A model generated the notes under the pieces. That model was given only the letters and a program-made list of their open reading frames with translations. It searched no databases and had not been told where the DNA came from. The position numbers were made by a program, and so were the translations under genes. Below are positions 54,781 through 63,813 of a stretch of 64,000 bases of DNA, one piece after another; the stretch's first letter is position 1, and every line of letters begins with the position of its first letter. The stretch comes from Janibacter massiliensis (GTDB lineage: Bacteria; Actinomycetota; Actinomycetes; Actinomycetales; Dermatophilaceae), in assembly GCF_900289115.1 (NCBI RefSeq), contig NZ_LT985196.1, positions 630,706 through 694,705 of the forward strand, read 5' to 3'.

Positions 54781-55422
54781 GGCAGCCTGCCCTTCCTTCG
54801 TCGGCCGGGGCGGCCGACGTGTGTGCACTCCTCGGGGAGTCCGACCCTAACCCCTCCGGGCGATGACGATCGCGCCGATCCCCGAGCTGCTCGCTCCGTC
54901 CACATCCCCGTGCTCGGGGCGGAAACCCCTTCGTGTGATGAGGAGTCATCGTCATCGGGGCTGTGGATCCTGTGGACGGGCGAGTGCCGCGGGCGCGTGA
55001 TCGGCCCCGATGGCGGGCGCGCGGGGTCCGACGGCGGCCCCGCGCGCTGTGCACGGACGGTGGATCCCGCGGCACGCGAGCGCTGCGTGATGTGGACGGA
55101 GGAGGGCCGTCCACAGCCGTCCACCGTCGTGCCTGCCGGTGTGCGCATGACATCCCCCGGTGGGCGCCGATGATCCACAGGCCGACCCGGGACGGCATCG
55201 CGACCGTTGTCCACAGCGGGTGTCCACATGTGGGCGGAGGAGCACCGTGCGTTCATCGAAGGTCGCCCCGTGGTCACCTGGGGGTCCTCGGGCGTCGCGA
55301 CCGGCGCGTCCTGCGGGGCGCAGGGCAGGGAAAGGTCACCCGCGTGGTCCACACCCTGTGGACAACGGTGTGGACGAGATGTTCGTGGGGGGTGACGGGG
55401 TGGGGATCGGTGGGCCGGGACC
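54781..55422. other. oriC: Chromosomal replication origin (oriC) between dnaN and dnaA
   Basis: This 642-bp gap holds many DnaA boxes of the actinobacterial TTGTCCACA type. Perfect boxes are at 55207-55215 (forward) and 55357-55365 (reverse). Related ones include 54896-54904, 54971-54979, 55091-55099, 55107-55115, 55171-55179, 55220-55228, 55345-55353 and 55369-55377, about a dozen in all, on both strands. No long AT-rich unwinding stretch stands out in this GC-rich region. Confidence 0.9.
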
Positions 55423-56913
55423 TCAGCCAGCGGCCTGCTGCTTGATCCGGTTCGTCAGCTCCGTGACCTGGTTGTACGTCGCGCGCCGCTCGGCCATGAG
55501 CTGGCGGATCTTCTTGTTCGCGTGCATCACCGTCGTGTGGTCGCGGCCGCCGAAGCCCTTGCCGATCGTCGGCAGCGACTCGTCGGTGAGCTCGCGGCAG
55601 AGGTACATCGCGATCTGCCGGGCGTTGACGAGGGTGCGCGAGCGGGAGGGCCCCTGGAGGTCCTCGATCGTCAGCGCGAAGTACGAGGCGGTCTGGGCCA
55701 TGATCAGCGCCATCGTGATCTGGTTGGCCGACTCGTTCGGGATGAGGTCCTTGAGGACGATCGTCGCGAGCGGCACGTCCACCCCGGCCTGGTTGAGGCT
55801 CGCGAACGCCGTGACGCGGATGAGCGCCCCCTCGAGCTCGCGGATGTTCGTGCTGATCCGGCTGGCGATGAACTCCAGGACGTCGTCGGGGACGTCGAGC
55901 CGCTCCTGGATCGCCTTCTTGCGCAGGATCGCGATCCGGGTCTCGAGGTCGGGCGGCTGGACGTCGGTGAGCAGACCCCACTCGAACCGGCTGCGCATCC
56001 GCTCCTCGAAGCCGCCGAGCATCTTCGGCGCGACGTCGCTGGTGATGACGACCTGCTTGTTCGCGTTGTGCAGGGTGTTGAACGTGTGGAAGAACTCCTC
56101 CTGCGTCTGCATCTTCCCCGAGAGGAACTGGATGTCGTCGATGAGGAGGATGTCGACGTCCCGGTAGCGGCGCTGGAACTGCTGGGCCCGGTTGTCCTGG
56201 ATCGCGTTGATGAAGTCGTTCGTGAACTCCTCGGAGTTCACGTACCGGACGCGCACGTTCGGGTAGAGGTTGCGGGCGTAGTGACCGATCGCGTGCAGCA
56301 GGTGGGTCTTGCCCAGCCCCGAGCCGCCGTAGACGAACAACGGGTTGTACGCCCGCGCGGGTGCCTCGGCTACGGCGACGGTCGCGGCGTGCGCGAACCG
56401 GTTCGAGGCGCCGATGACGAAGGTGTCGAAGGTGTACTTCGGGTTCAGGCGGGTGGCCTCGAGCTCCTCGGGGACCACGCGCCCGTTCGGCGTCGGCGCG
56501 GGGGTCGCGATGGCGGCGGCCGTGCGGTCGTGGGTCGGCGATGCGCCGTCCTCGGGGTCCTCGAGATCGTCGGCCCGGTCCGGGACGACGTGGAGCCCGA
56601 CGCCCGGGGTGTCCTCGTCCGGCTGGGGCAGCTCGTCCTCGGTGTCGTCGAGGTCGGGGTCGACCGTGACGGCGAGGCGGACGTCCTGCCCGTAGTGGGC
56701 CGAGAACGCCTGGGTCACGGGCACCCGCAGCGCTCGCTCGACGTAGGTCTTGCAGTAGTTGTTCGGGACGGCGACGAGGGCGGTGCCGTCGAGGAGGCCG
56801 ACGAAGCGGGCCAGACTGAGGAAGGCACGGTGCGGCGCGGGAACCCCGTCGTGGCTCACGGCCGCGAGGATGGAGCGCCAGACGGCGTCGAGGTCCTCGG
56901 ACGGCTCGCTCAC
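55423..56913 (-). CDS. dnaA: Chromosomal replication initiator DnaA
   Basis: A 496-residue AAA+ initiator. Domain I is at about 1-90; an acidic linker follows; Walker A GGSGLGKTHL, Walker B ILLIDDIQF and sensor motifs make domain III; domain IV carries the DnaA-box-recognition signature GGRDHTTVMHANKKI. GTG 56913 is preferred because AGGAGGAG is 9-12 nt upstream and the sequence then begins with domain I (SEPSEDLDAVWRSIL). It is in the usual dnaA-dnaN orientation. Confidence 0.97.
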   Translation of the reverse strand: MSEPSEDLDAVWRSILAAVSHDGVPAPHRAFLSLARFVGLLDGTALVAVPNNYCKTYVERALRVPVTQAFSAHYGQDVRLAVTVDPDLDDTEDELPQPDEDTPGVGLHVVPDRADDLEDPEDGASPTHDRTAAAIATPAPTPNGRVVPEELEATRLNPKYTFDTFVIGASNRFAHAATVAVAEAPARAYNPLFVYGGSGLGKTHLLHAIGHYARNLYPNVRVRYVNSEEFTNDFINAIQDNRAQQFQRRYRDVDILLIDDIQFLSGKMQTQEEFFHTFNTLHNANKQVVITSDVAPKMLGGFEERMRSRFEWGLLTDVQPPDLETRIAILRKKAIQERLDVPDDVLEFIASRISTNIRELEGALIRVTAFASLNQAGVDVPLATIVLKDLIPNESANQITMALIMAQTASYFALTIEDLQGPSRSRTLVNARQIAMYLCRELTDESLPTIGKGFGGRDHTTVMHANKKIRQLMAERRATYNQVTELTNRIKQQAAG

Positions 56914-57462
56914 CCGCGCTCCTCCTGAGTCGCCCTGATCCCGGTCCGGACCCGTGGCCGGGGCCGGCGTCACGCCTGTTGCAGCGCTCAGACGGTGCGG
57001 TGGACGCCCCCCACGTGCGACGAGTGCACCGTGTCCACACGGTTTTCCACATCCTGTGGGCGGAGGTGGCCGTGAGTGCTGCGAGACGCCGACGGTAGAC
57101 GACCGATCACGGGTCGGCAAGCCACACCGGACATTCGGCGCCACTCCCCGGCGTGTCGCCTTCGTCGGCGCGCCGGTGAGCGGCACACTTGATCGTTTTC
57201 ACCTCGCACGACCCCCGCGTGTGTGGGTTTGACCCCTCGAGCGCGCCTCCCGTACCGTGGTCCGAGCCATTCGGCCGCTTTCGCATGCCCACGGACGCTC
57301 TCGTGCCCGGTCGTGCTCCCCGGACCCGCCGCTGCGGGCCGGTCCCGGAGCCCCCGATCCGCGCCGAGCTGGCGGCCCCTGGGCCTCCGATCGCGGCCGA
57401 GGGGCCCGACGACCACCCCTTTCCGCGCGTCCGGCGCGGTCCCACCCGAGGAGCCCTCCCCG
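56914..57462. promoter_or_regulatory. dnaA-rpmH divergent control region with DnaA boxes
   Basis: This 549-bp gap contains GTGTCCACA (57031-57039) and TTTTCCACA (57043-57051), so DnaA may bind its own promoter, and the rpmH promoter at about 57229-57258. The rest is not assigned to any gene. No AT-rich unwinding motif was noticed. Confidence 0.7.
57229..57258 (+). promoter_or_regulatory. rpmH promoter
   Basis: TTGACC (57229-57234) and TACCGT (57253-57258) are separated by 18 bp, a close match to the actinobacterial TTGACN-N18-TANNNT pattern, 205 bases before the rpmH start. Confidence 0.5.
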
Positions 57463-57600
57463 ATGAGCAAGCGCACCTTCCAGCCGAACAACCGTCGACG
57501 CGCGAAGACCCACGGCTTCCGCCTGCGGATGCGGACCCGCGCCGGCCGCGCGATCCTCGCCAACCGTCGCGCCAAGGGCCGGACGAAGCTCTCCGCCTGA
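57463..57600 (+). CDS. rpmH: 50S ribosomal protein L34
   Basis: A 45-residue basic protein: [19 protein letters not shown] through [14 protein letters not shown], the full L34 family length and sequence pattern. It sits directly before rnpA as in nearly all bacteria. GAGGAG-like purines precede ATG 57463. Confidence 0.97.
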   Translation: MSKRTFQPNNRRRAKTHGFRLRMRTRAGRAILANRRAKGRTKLSA

Positions 57601-57608
57601 GACCGGCC

Positions 57609-57980
57609 GTGCTGCCGGGTCGTCACCGCCTGCGGGCGTCGAGCGACTTCACGGCGGTGCTCCGGTCTCCGCGCGGGGTGCGGACCCGCTCCCGCCTCGT
57701 CGTGACCCACGCCACGCAGACCGACGCGCGCACCGGCGCTCCGCCGCGCGTCGGTCTCGTCGTGTCCAAGGCCGTCGGCTCCGCCGTCGAGCGGAACCGG
57801 GTCAAGCGTCGGATCCGCGGGATCCTCGCGGCGCGGCTGCACTCGGTCCCGGCGGGCACCGACCTCGTCGTCCGGGCCAACCCCGGAAGCGCCGCGGCGG
57901 ACTTCGTCGCCCTCGAGGCCGATGTCACCCGCACCCTCGACGCGGCCGTCCGCCGGCTCGGCGAGCGGGCCGGCCGGTGA
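57609..57980 (+). CDS. rnpA: Ribonuclease P protein component
   Basis: A 123-residue protein with the RNR motif region AVERNRVKRRIRGIL and the conserved SSDFTAVLRS and RVGLVVSKAVG strands. It forms RNase P with the RNA subunit (rnpB is not in this window). GTG 57609 starts it, 8 bases after rpmH; its stop overlaps yidD (GTGA). Confidence 0.95.
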   Translation: MLPGRHRLRASSDFTAVLRSPRGVRTRSRLVVTHATQTDARTGAPPRVGLVVSKAVGSAVERNRVKRRIRGILAARLHSVPAGTDLVVRANPGSAAADFVALEADVTRTLDAAVRRLGERAGR

Positions 57981-58279
57981 ACGCACCCACGTCACGCACC
58001 TCGCCGGCCGCGCTGCCGCTGGTGTGGCTCGTGCGCGCCTATCAGCTGACGCTCTCCCCGCTCCTGCCGCCGGGCACGTGCCGGTACACGCCGAGCTGCT
58101 CGCAGTACGCGCTCGGCGCGCTGCGCCGCTTCGGGGCGGTCCGCGGCACCTACCTCGCCGCGCGCCGGCTGCTCTCGTGCCACCCGTGGGCCCGGGGCGG
58201 CGTCCACCACGTCCCCGACACGTGGGCCGGGCGCAACGACCCCTCCCTCCGCCTCCCGCGGACGCCGGACCCTTCCTGA
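57977..58279 (+). CDS. yidD: Membrane protein insertion efficiency factor YidD
   Basis: A 100-residue protein with the signature YQLTLSPLLPPGTCRYTPSCSQYA and SCHPWARGGVHHVPD, including the conserved CRYxPSCSxY Cys pair. YidD assists YidC-dependent membrane-protein insertion. The GTG start overlaps the rnpA stop by 4 nt, in the typical rnpA-yidD-yidC order. Confidence 0.95.
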   Translation: MNAPTSRTSPAALPLVWLVRAYQLTLSPLLPPGTCRYTPSCSQYALGALRRFGAVRGTYLAARRLLSCHPWARGGVHHVPDTWAGRNDPSLRLPRTPDPS

Positions 58280-58301
58280 CCCCCTTCGAGAAAAGGACCC
58301 C

Positions 58302-59390
58302 ATGGGCAGCTTCTTCAGCACCCTGATCTACCCGTTCGAGTGGCTCGTCGCGTGGATCATGTGGGCCTGGCACGCCGGGCTCACGGCGATCGGCCTGCCG
58401 GCGGACAGCGGGTGGACGTGGACCCTGTCGATCGTCGGCCTCGTGCTCGTCATGCGCGCGGCGATGATCCCGCTGTTCGTCAAGCAGATCCACGCCTCGC
58501 GCAAGATGCAGCTCATCCAGCCCGAGGTCCAGAAGATCCAGAAGAAGTACAAGGGCAAGACCGACCCGGAGTCGCGCCAGGCGATGACCGAGGAGACGAT
58601 GGCCCTGTACCGGGAGTCGGGGACCAACCCGTTCTCCTCGTGCCTGCCGATCCTCGTCCAGATGCCGTTCTTCTTCGGCCTCTTCCGCGTCCTCAACGGC
58701 CTGGAGAAGATCGCCACCGGTGAGGCGAAGCCGATCGGTCCGATCAGCCGCGAGCTCGCGGGTCAGGCGGAGCGCTCGACGATCTTCGGCGCGCAGCTCT
58801 CGGACAAGTTCATGGGCGCGGACAGCTGGCAGGCGCAGGTCGTCACGATCGTCCTCATCATCCTCATGTCGGTGACGACGTTCATGACGCAGCACCAGCT
58901 GATGCGCAAGAACATGCCGCCGTCGGCGCTCGAGGGCCCGCTCGCCCAGCAGCAGAAGATCATGCTCTACCTCTTCCCGCTGATCTTTGCGGTCTCGGGC
59001 GTCAACTTCCCGATCGGTGTCCTCGTCTACTGGTTCGTCACCAACGTGTGGTCGATGTTCCAGCAGTTCTACGTCATCCGTCGGATGCCGGCCCCCGGGT
59101 CACAGGCGGAGAAGGACCTCCACGACAGGCGCCGCAAGGCCGGCAAGCCGCTCGACACCCCCGAGGAGCGGCGCGAGCGCGAGCACGACGAGGAGATGGC
59201 CGAGGAGCTCGAGGCCAAGGGCATCGCGGTCGAGCACCCGAGGACGCCAGACGGGCGGCCGATGTCGAAGCCGTCCGGTCAGCGAGCCCAGCCGAAGCGG
59301 ACCAAGCGCGGGAAGCGGAGCGGTGGGGCGGGCGCGCGTGCGGCCGGGTCCTCGGCCGTCCGTGAGAACGCCCCGAAGACCGACAACTGA
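58302..59390 (+). CDS. yidC: Membrane protein insertase YidC
   Basis: A 362-residue Oxa1/YidC-family insertase. After the first helix it has the helix hairpin region (KQIHASRKMQLIQPEVQKIQKKYKGK), the conserved GTNPFSSCLPILVQMPFFFGLFRVLN and later spans including PPSALEGPLAQQQKIMLYLFPLIFAV. A basic/Gly-rich C-terminal tail follows. It inserts membrane proteins, alone or with SecYEG. Confidence 0.96.
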   Translation: MGSFFSTLIYPFEWLVAWIMWAWHAGLTAIGLPADSGWTWTLSIVGLVLVMRAAMIPLFVKQIHASRKMQLIQPEVQKIQKKYKGKTDPESRQAMTEETMALYRESGTNPFSSCLPILVQMPFFFGLFRVLNGLEKIATGEAKPIGPISRELAGQAERSTIFGAQLSDKFMGADSWQAQVVTIVLIILMSVTTFMTQHQLMRKNMPPSALEGPLAQQQKIMLYLFPLIFAVSGVNFPIGVLVYWFVTNVWSMFQQFYVIRRMPAPGSQAEKDLHDRRRKAGKPLDTPEERREREHDEEMAEELEAKGIAVEHPRTPDGRPMSKPSGQRAQPKRTKRGKRSGGAGARAAGSSAVRENAPKTDN

Positions 59391-59399
59391 GGGAGAAGC

Positions 59400-60059
59400 A
59401 TGAGCGAGAACGTGACGGGCGTCGTCGAACCGGCCGCCGTGACCGACACCGACCAGCTGGCCGTGACGAGCGCCGCGACCGCGGATGCCGCTGCCCCCGC
59501 CGGGGGCCCGGCGGACGAGCCCGAGGGGACGGAGGGGTCGTCGTCGGAGTCCGCGGCGGCCGCCCCGGCGGGGTCCTCGAAGAAGCGGCAGCTGGAGCGT
59601 GAGGGTGAGGTCGCCGCCGACTTCCTCGAGACGCTCCTCGACATCGCCGATCTCGACGGTGACATCGACCTGGGGATCGACGGTGACCGCGCGGCGGTGT
59701 CGATCGTCGACTCCGAGGAGGGACGGGTGCCGCGCCGGCTCGTCGGCCAGGACGGCAAGGTCCTCGAGGCCCTTCAGGAGCTGACGCGGCTCGCGGTCCA
59801 GAGCGAGACCGGGGAGCGCTCGCGGCTCATGCTCGACGTCGCCGGCCATCGCGCGGGACGCAAGACCGAGCTGGTCGAGCTGGCCCGCGTCGCGATCGAG
59901 CGCGTGAAGGAGACCGGCGAGGCGGAGGAGCTCGAGCCGATGTCGGCCTTCGAGCGGAAGGTCGTCCACGACGAGGTGCTCGCGGCCGGCCTGGCGTCGG
60001 AGAGCGAGGGCGTCGAGCCCCGGCGGTACGTCGTCGTCCTGCCGGCGAAGAACGTCTGA
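59400..60059 (+). CDS. jag: Jag/KhpB-type R3H and KH RNA-binding protein
   Basis: A 219-residue protein. After a Ala/Pro/Glu-rich N-terminus (1-60, lacking a recognisable Jag_N domain) comes a KH-like domain (VPRRLVGQDGKVLEALQELTRLAVQ) and an R3H domain (AGRKTELVELARVAIERVKETGEAEELEPMSAFERKVVHDEV). Jag/KhpB binds single-stranded nucleic acid and affects cell elongation and division. It follows yidC by 9 bases. Confidence 0.9.
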   Translation: MSENVTGVVEPAAVTDTDQLAVTSAATADAAAPAGGPADEPEGTEGSSSESAAAAPAGSSKKRQLEREGEVAADFLETLLDIADLDGDIDLGIDGDRAAVSIVDSEEGRVPRRLVGQDGKVLEALQELTRLAVQSETGERSRLMLDVAGHRAGRKTELVELARVAIERVKETGEAEELEPMSAFERKVVHDEVLAAGLASESEGVEPRRYVVVLPAKNV

Positions 60060-60078
60060 CCGACGCCGCAGCACTGGA

Positions 60079-60114
60079 CAGAGGGTCCCGTTTCACGTGA
60101 AACGGGGCCCTCTG
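60079..60114. promoter_or_regulatory. parS site within a 36-bp palindrome (jag-rsmG gap)
   Basis: GTTTCACGTGAAAC is at 60090-60103 and is extended by CCC/GGG to 60087-60106, then one mismatch, then CAGAGGG (60079-60085) paired with CCCTCTG (60108-60114). It can bind ParB and also form a terminator-like hairpin between jag and rsmG. Confidence 0.75.
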
Positions 60115-60116
60115 CG

Positions 60117-60773
60117 ATGCTCGGCGTCATGACCGATCCGGCCCCTGTGACCGTCGCCGACGCGCCCGAGGTCGCTCGCGAGGTGTTCGGCGACCGCCTG
60201 GCCCTCGCGGAGGCGTTCGCCGCCGAGCTCGCCCACACCGGGGTGTCCCACGGACTCATCGGGCCCCGTGAGGTGCCCCGCCTGTGGGACCGGCACGTCC
60301 TCAACTGTGCGGTGCCGGCGGTCGTCATCCCCGAGGGTTCGCGGATCGTCGACGTCGGCTCGGGCGCCGGGCTCCCGGGGATCGCCATGGCCATCGCCCG
60401 CCCGGACCTCGACGTCGTCCTCGTCGAGCCGATGCTCCGGCGCACGACGTGGCTGAGCGAGACGATCGCCCGGCTCGGGCTGGAGCGGGTCGAGGTCGTG
60501 CGGGGGCGCGCCGAGGACGTCGCCGGGAGTGTCTCCGCGCCGATCGTCACGGCCCGCGCCGTCGCGCGGATCGACAAGCTGGCTCGCTGGTGCGTCCCGC
60601 TGCTCGACCGTCCGGGCCGGATCGTCGCCCTCAAGGGGCGGTCGGCGCGGGAGGAGCTCGCGGAGGAGACCGCGGTCCTCCGGCGGCTCGGCATGACCGC
60701 GGGCGGGGTCCACGAGGTCGGGGACGGGATCCTCGAGGAGACGACCCTCGTCATGGATCTCCGCTTCGGCTGA
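60117..60773 (+). CDS. rsmG: 16S rRNA (guanine527-N7)-methyltransferase RsmG (GidB)
   Basis: A 218-residue Rossmann methyltransferase. HTGVSHGLIGPREVPRLWDRHVLNC is the GidB entry; the SAM loop is VDVGSGAGLPGIAMAIARP; later motifs VLVEPMLRRTTWLSE and ARAVARIDKLARWC are typical. It methylates G527 of 16S rRNA. ATG 60117 and in-frame ATG 60129 are both possible starts. It lies between jag and parA in the conserved order. Confidence 0.95.
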   Translation: MLGVMTDPAPVTVADAPEVAREVFGDRLALAEAFAAELAHTGVSHGLIGPREVPRLWDRHVLNCAVPAVVIPEGSRIVDVGSGAGLPGIAMAIARPDLDVVLVEPMLRRTTWLSETIARLGLERVEVVRGRAEDVAGSVSAPIVTARAVARIDKLARWCVPLLDRPGRIVALKGRSAREELAEETAVLRRLGMTAGGVHEVGDGILEETTLVMDLRFG

Positions 60774-61001
60774 CCGGTCCGGTCGACGGGCGCTCGCTCC
60801 TGATCGGCGTTCAACGGCTCGCGCCCAAGCCGCGCAGGACGGCAGTCGCTGGGCTGCCTCGCTCGGGTGCCTCCCCTGGGCTGACCCCCGCCCACGAGCG
60901 CGAACGCCATCCACAATGCCGCGGGCCTGTGGATGTCGTACGCACCGGTTTGGGACGCGCGTGCCAGCCGGGCATCATGGACAGAACGAAGGAGCTGCAC
61001 A

Positions 61002-62138
61002 TTGTCGAACGACACCCCTTGCGTCGTCCGCGGCCTTGGCTGGCCGACCCGACCGCGCCCGGAGTCCGCGGATCGGGCGCACCCGGTCGGCTGGAGCGGC
61101 GTCCCGAGCGCGCGGGTCGATCCCGTCGAGGCCCCGTCTGCCGGGTCGGCCGCGGCCGCTGGCACGGCCGCCGTTTCACGTGAAACGGAGCCCGAGACCG
61201 TGGAGCCCGTTTCACGTGAAACGGAGACGATCGTGAGCGCAGAGATCCCGGACACCCCGCTGGCCCAGGCGGTCGCCCGGGACGTCCGCCGACGCAAGGA
61301 CCTCGAGGGCCTGCGACTCCCACGTCCGGCCCGCACCCGGGTGATGACGGTGGCGAACCAGAAGGGCGGCGTCGGCAAGACGACGTCCTCGGTCAACCTC
61401 GCGGCGGCGCTCGCCGCGAGCGGCCTCGAGGTCCTCGTCATCGACACCGACCCGCAGGGGAATGCGTCGACGGCGCTCGGGGCGGACCATCGTGCAGAGG
61501 TCCCGTCGATCTACGACGTGCTCGTGGACGGCACGCCGATGGCGGAGGTCATCCAGGACTGCCCCGACATCGTGGGTCTGCGCTGCGCGCCGGCAACGAT
61601 CGATCTCGCAGGAGCCGAGATCGAGCTGGTCTCGCTCGTCGCCCGCGAGACGCGGATGAAGACCGCGATCGCCGCGTACCTCGAGCACTGCACCTCCACC
61701 GGCCGGCGCGTTCCCGACTACGTCCTCATCGACTGCCCGCCGAGTCTCGGACTGCTGACGATCAACGCGTTCGTCGCCGCCGACGAGGTCCTCATCCCCA
61801 TCCAGTGCGAGTACTACGCGCTCGAGGGGCTCTCACAGCTACTGAAGAACATCGAGATGATCCGCACCCACCTCAACCCGGGTCTGCACGTCTCGACGAT
61901 CCTTCTGACGATGTTCGACGCCCGTACCCGTCTCGCGGCCCAGGTCGCCGACGAGGTCCGGGAGCACTTCCCCGAACAGGTGCTCGCGACCACGGTGCCG
62001 CGATCGGTGCGCATCAGCGAGGCACCGAGCTATCAGCAGACCGTCATCACGTACGACCCCCAGGGCACCGGCGCCCTCAGCTACCGCGAAGCGGCCCGCG
62101 AGATCGCCGAGCGTGGAGCGACGAAGGAGCAGGCATGA
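61002..62138 (+). CDS. parA: Chromosome partitioning ATPase ParA
   Basis: A 378-residue Walker-type partition ATPase. TTG 61002 is likely because GAAGGAG (60988-60994) is 7 nt upstream; an ATG at 60933 lacks such a site. The first 110 residues are a variable extension containing two VSRET stretches encoded by parS sites. The deviant Walker [17 protein letters not shown] is at about 123-138; IDTDPQG and IDCPPSLG follow. It positions origins with ParB. The stop overlaps parB (ATGA). Confidence 0.93.
   Translation: MSNDTPCVVRGLGWPTRPRPESADRAHPVGWSGVPSARVDPVEAPSAGSAAAAGTAAVSRETEPETVEPVSRETETIVSAEIPDTPLAQAVARDVRRRKDLEGLRLPRPARTRVMTVANQKGGVGKTTSSVNLAAALAASGLEVLVIDTDPQGNASTALGADHRAEVPSIYDVLVDGTPMAEVIQDCPDIVGLRCAPATIDLAGAEIELVSLVARETRMKTAIAAYLEHCTSTGRRVPDYVLIDCPPSLGLLTINAFVAADEVLIPIQCEYYALEGLSQLLKNIEMIRTHLNPGLHVSTILLTMFDARTRLAAQVADEVREHFPEQVLATTVPRSVRISEAPSYQQTVITYDPQGTGALSYREAAREIAERGATKEQA
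61173..61186. promoter_or_regulatory. parS site inside parA (first)
   Basis: GTTTCACGTGAAAC, a perfect 14-bp ParB site, lies in the 5-prime coding part of parA and encodes VSRET. Confidence 0.9.
61209..61222. promoter_or_regulatory. parS site inside parA (second)
   Basis: A second perfect GTTTCACGTGAAAC occurs 36 bp after the first, again encoding VSRET in parA. Two close sites may nucleate ParB spreading. Confidence 0.9.
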
Positions 62139-63211
62139 GCGAGAAGCGACGCGGGCTCGGGCGAGGTCTCGGAGCCCTCATCCCGCAGGCACCGGCGGGC
62201 GACCGGCCCGTCGACGTGTTCTTCCCCGGCGCCGATCGCCCGGCGCCATCCCTCCCGGGCACCACCACCGGCGCGGACGGCGGCCCGGACGGGTCCGCGG
62301 CCACGAGCCCCCGGCCGGACGTCGCCACGGCACCGGCCGACGAAGGAGAGCTCGCCGCGGTGCCCGGCGCGACCTACGCCGAGCTCCCCCTCGACGCCGT
62401 TCGCCCGAACCCGAAGCAGCCGCGGACCGTCTTCGACGAGGACGACATGGCCGAGCTCGTCCACAGCATCCGCGAGATCGGTGTCCTCCAGCCGGTCGTC
62501 GTCCGCCGGCTCGACGAGCCCACCCTCGCCGCGCTGCGCGAGGAGGACCCGAGCACGCCCGTCCGCTTCGAGCTCATCATGGGCGAGCGACGCTGGCGGG
62601 CCAGCCGGGCCGCGGGCCGCGACACGGTCCCGGCGATCGTCAAGGCGACCGACGACGACGACATGCTCCGGGACGCGCTCCTGGAGAACCTCCACCGCAG
62701 CCAGCTCAACGCGCTCGAGGAGGCGGCCGCCTACCAGCAGCTCCTCAACGACTTCGGGTGCACGCAGGAGGAGCTCGCCCAGCGCATCGGCCGGTCCCGG
62801 CCGCAGATCAGCAACACCCTCCGCCTGCTCCGGCTCCCGCCGGTCGTCGCCCGTCGCGTCGCGGCCGGCGTGCTGTCCGCCGGGCACGCCCGCGCCCTCC
62901 TCGCGGTCGAGGACGGCGCGGCGATGGAGCGGCTCGCCCAGCGGATCGTCGCCGAGGGACTCTCCGTGCGCTCTGTCGAGGAGATCGTCGCGCTCGGTGG
63001 GGAGGCCGCACCGGCGCCGCGACGCAGCCAGCCGCGCCCCGGCGGCCGGCACCCGCAGCTCGACGACTGGTCGGCCGCCCTGTCGGACCACCTCGACACC
63101 CGCGCCTCCATCACGCTCGGCAAGCGCAAGGGCAAGGTGACGATCGAGTTCGCGAGCGTCGACGACCTCCACCGCATCATGGCCGCCATGGGTGTCGATC
63201 CCCAGGCCTGA
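62135..63211 (+). CDS. parB: Chromosome partitioning protein ParB
   Basis: A 358-residue ParB/Spo0J protein. The CTPase/N-terminal segment is IRPNPKQPR-like ([24 protein letters not shown] and [12 protein letters not shown]); the HTH is [24 protein letters not shown]; the C-terminal dimer/zipper region is [21 protein letters not shown]. It binds the parS sites inside and upstream of parA and loads condensin. ATG 62135 overlaps the parA stop. Confidence 0.96.
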   Translation: MSEKRRGLGRGLGALIPQAPAGDRPVDVFFPGADRPAPSLPGTTTGADGGPDGSAATSPRPDVATAPADEGELAAVPGATYAELPLDAVRPNPKQPRTVFDEDDMAELVHSIREIGVLQPVVVRRLDEPTLAALREEDPSTPVRFELIMGERRWRASRAAGRDTVPAIVKATDDDDMLRDALLENLHRSQLNALEEAAAYQQLLNDFGCTQEELAQRIGRSRPQISNTLRLLRLPPVVARRVAAGVLSAGHARALLAVEDGAAMERLAQRIVAEGLSVRSVEEIVALGGEAAPAPRRSQPRPGGRHPQLDDWSAALSDHLDTRASITLGKRKGKVTIEFASVDDLHRIMAAMGVDPQA

Positions 63212-63234
63212 GCACGGTCAACACCCTCTGACCC

Positions 63235-63301
63235 CTCGCGCACCCTGAATCGACTCGTGATCACCGGATCCGGTGACCCCGAATCGAGTCGAGAGGCGCG
63301 A
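63235..63301. repeat. 67-bp nested palindromic element, family A, copy 3
   Basis: CTCGCGC (63235-63241), 5 bases, a 44-nt core (63247-63290, more degenerate, centred on GGATCC), 5 bases and GCGCGA (63296-63301). It lies 24 bases after the parB stop, between convergent parB and trxA, as copy 1 lies between convergent genes. Confidence 0.8.
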
Positions 63302-63320
63302 GCGCGCGCAGGGACAGGAT

Positions 63321-63354
63321 GAGGGCCCACCGCGATCGCACGCGGTGGGCCCTC
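63321..63354. terminator. Bidirectional hairpin between parB and trxA
   Basis: A perfect 14-bp stem (63321-63334 with 63341-63354) around a 6-nt loop lies between the convergent genes; no T-tract is visible. Confidence 0.6.
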
Positions 63355-63399
63355 GTCACGCAGATTCCGCTGCGCAGCAACGAAACTCGCGGGGTGATC

Positions 63400-63723
63400 T
63401 CAGCCGAGGAAGGGCTCAAGCTCGCGGAGCAGCTTGGGCTTGGCCTGGGCGCCGGTGAGGACCTTGACGAGCTCGCCGCCCTGGTAGACGTGCAGCGTCG
63501 GGACGGAGGTGATGCCCTTGCTCGCCGTGATCTCCGGGTTCGCGTCGATATCGAGCTTGTAGATGTCGAGCTTGTCGGCGTGGTCGCGGGCGATCTCGTC
63601 GAGGACGGGGGCGATGAGGCGGCACGGGCTGCACCACGTCGCCCAGAAGTCGACGATCGTCACCTTGTCGCCCTGCAGGACGTCGCTCTCGAACGTCGCG
63701 TCCGAGGTGTTCTTCGTGGCCAT
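63400..63723 (-). CDS. trxA: Thioredoxin
   Basis: A 107-residue single-domain thioredoxin. The redox motif reads WCSPC (C31, C34) rather than the usual WCGPC; TSVPT (cis-Pro) and the C-terminal helix are normal. It reduces protein disulfides using thioredoxin reductase, whose gene tail lies upstream on the same strand, 90 bases apart. ATG 63723 has GGAAGGA a few bases upstream. Serine in the redox box should alter potential somewhat; it is not unique in actinobacteria as far as I know. Confidence 0.95.
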   Translation of the reverse strand: MATKNTSDATFESDVLQGDKVTIVDFWATWCSPCRLIAPVLDEIARDHADKLDIYKLDIDANPEITASKGITSVPTLHVYQGGELVKVLTGAQAKPKLLRELEPFLG

Positions 63724-63813
63724 GGTTCCTTCCGGGGTTCGGTCTCGGGGATGGGGTGGGGGATGTGCGTCAGTCGATCACCGCGGACCGACAACGGCCG
63801 CGGTGCTCCGGCG

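Noticed and set aside
54961-55422. Possible open frames in oriC
   Set aside because: The area is packed with DnaA boxes and the frames have no RBS or family.
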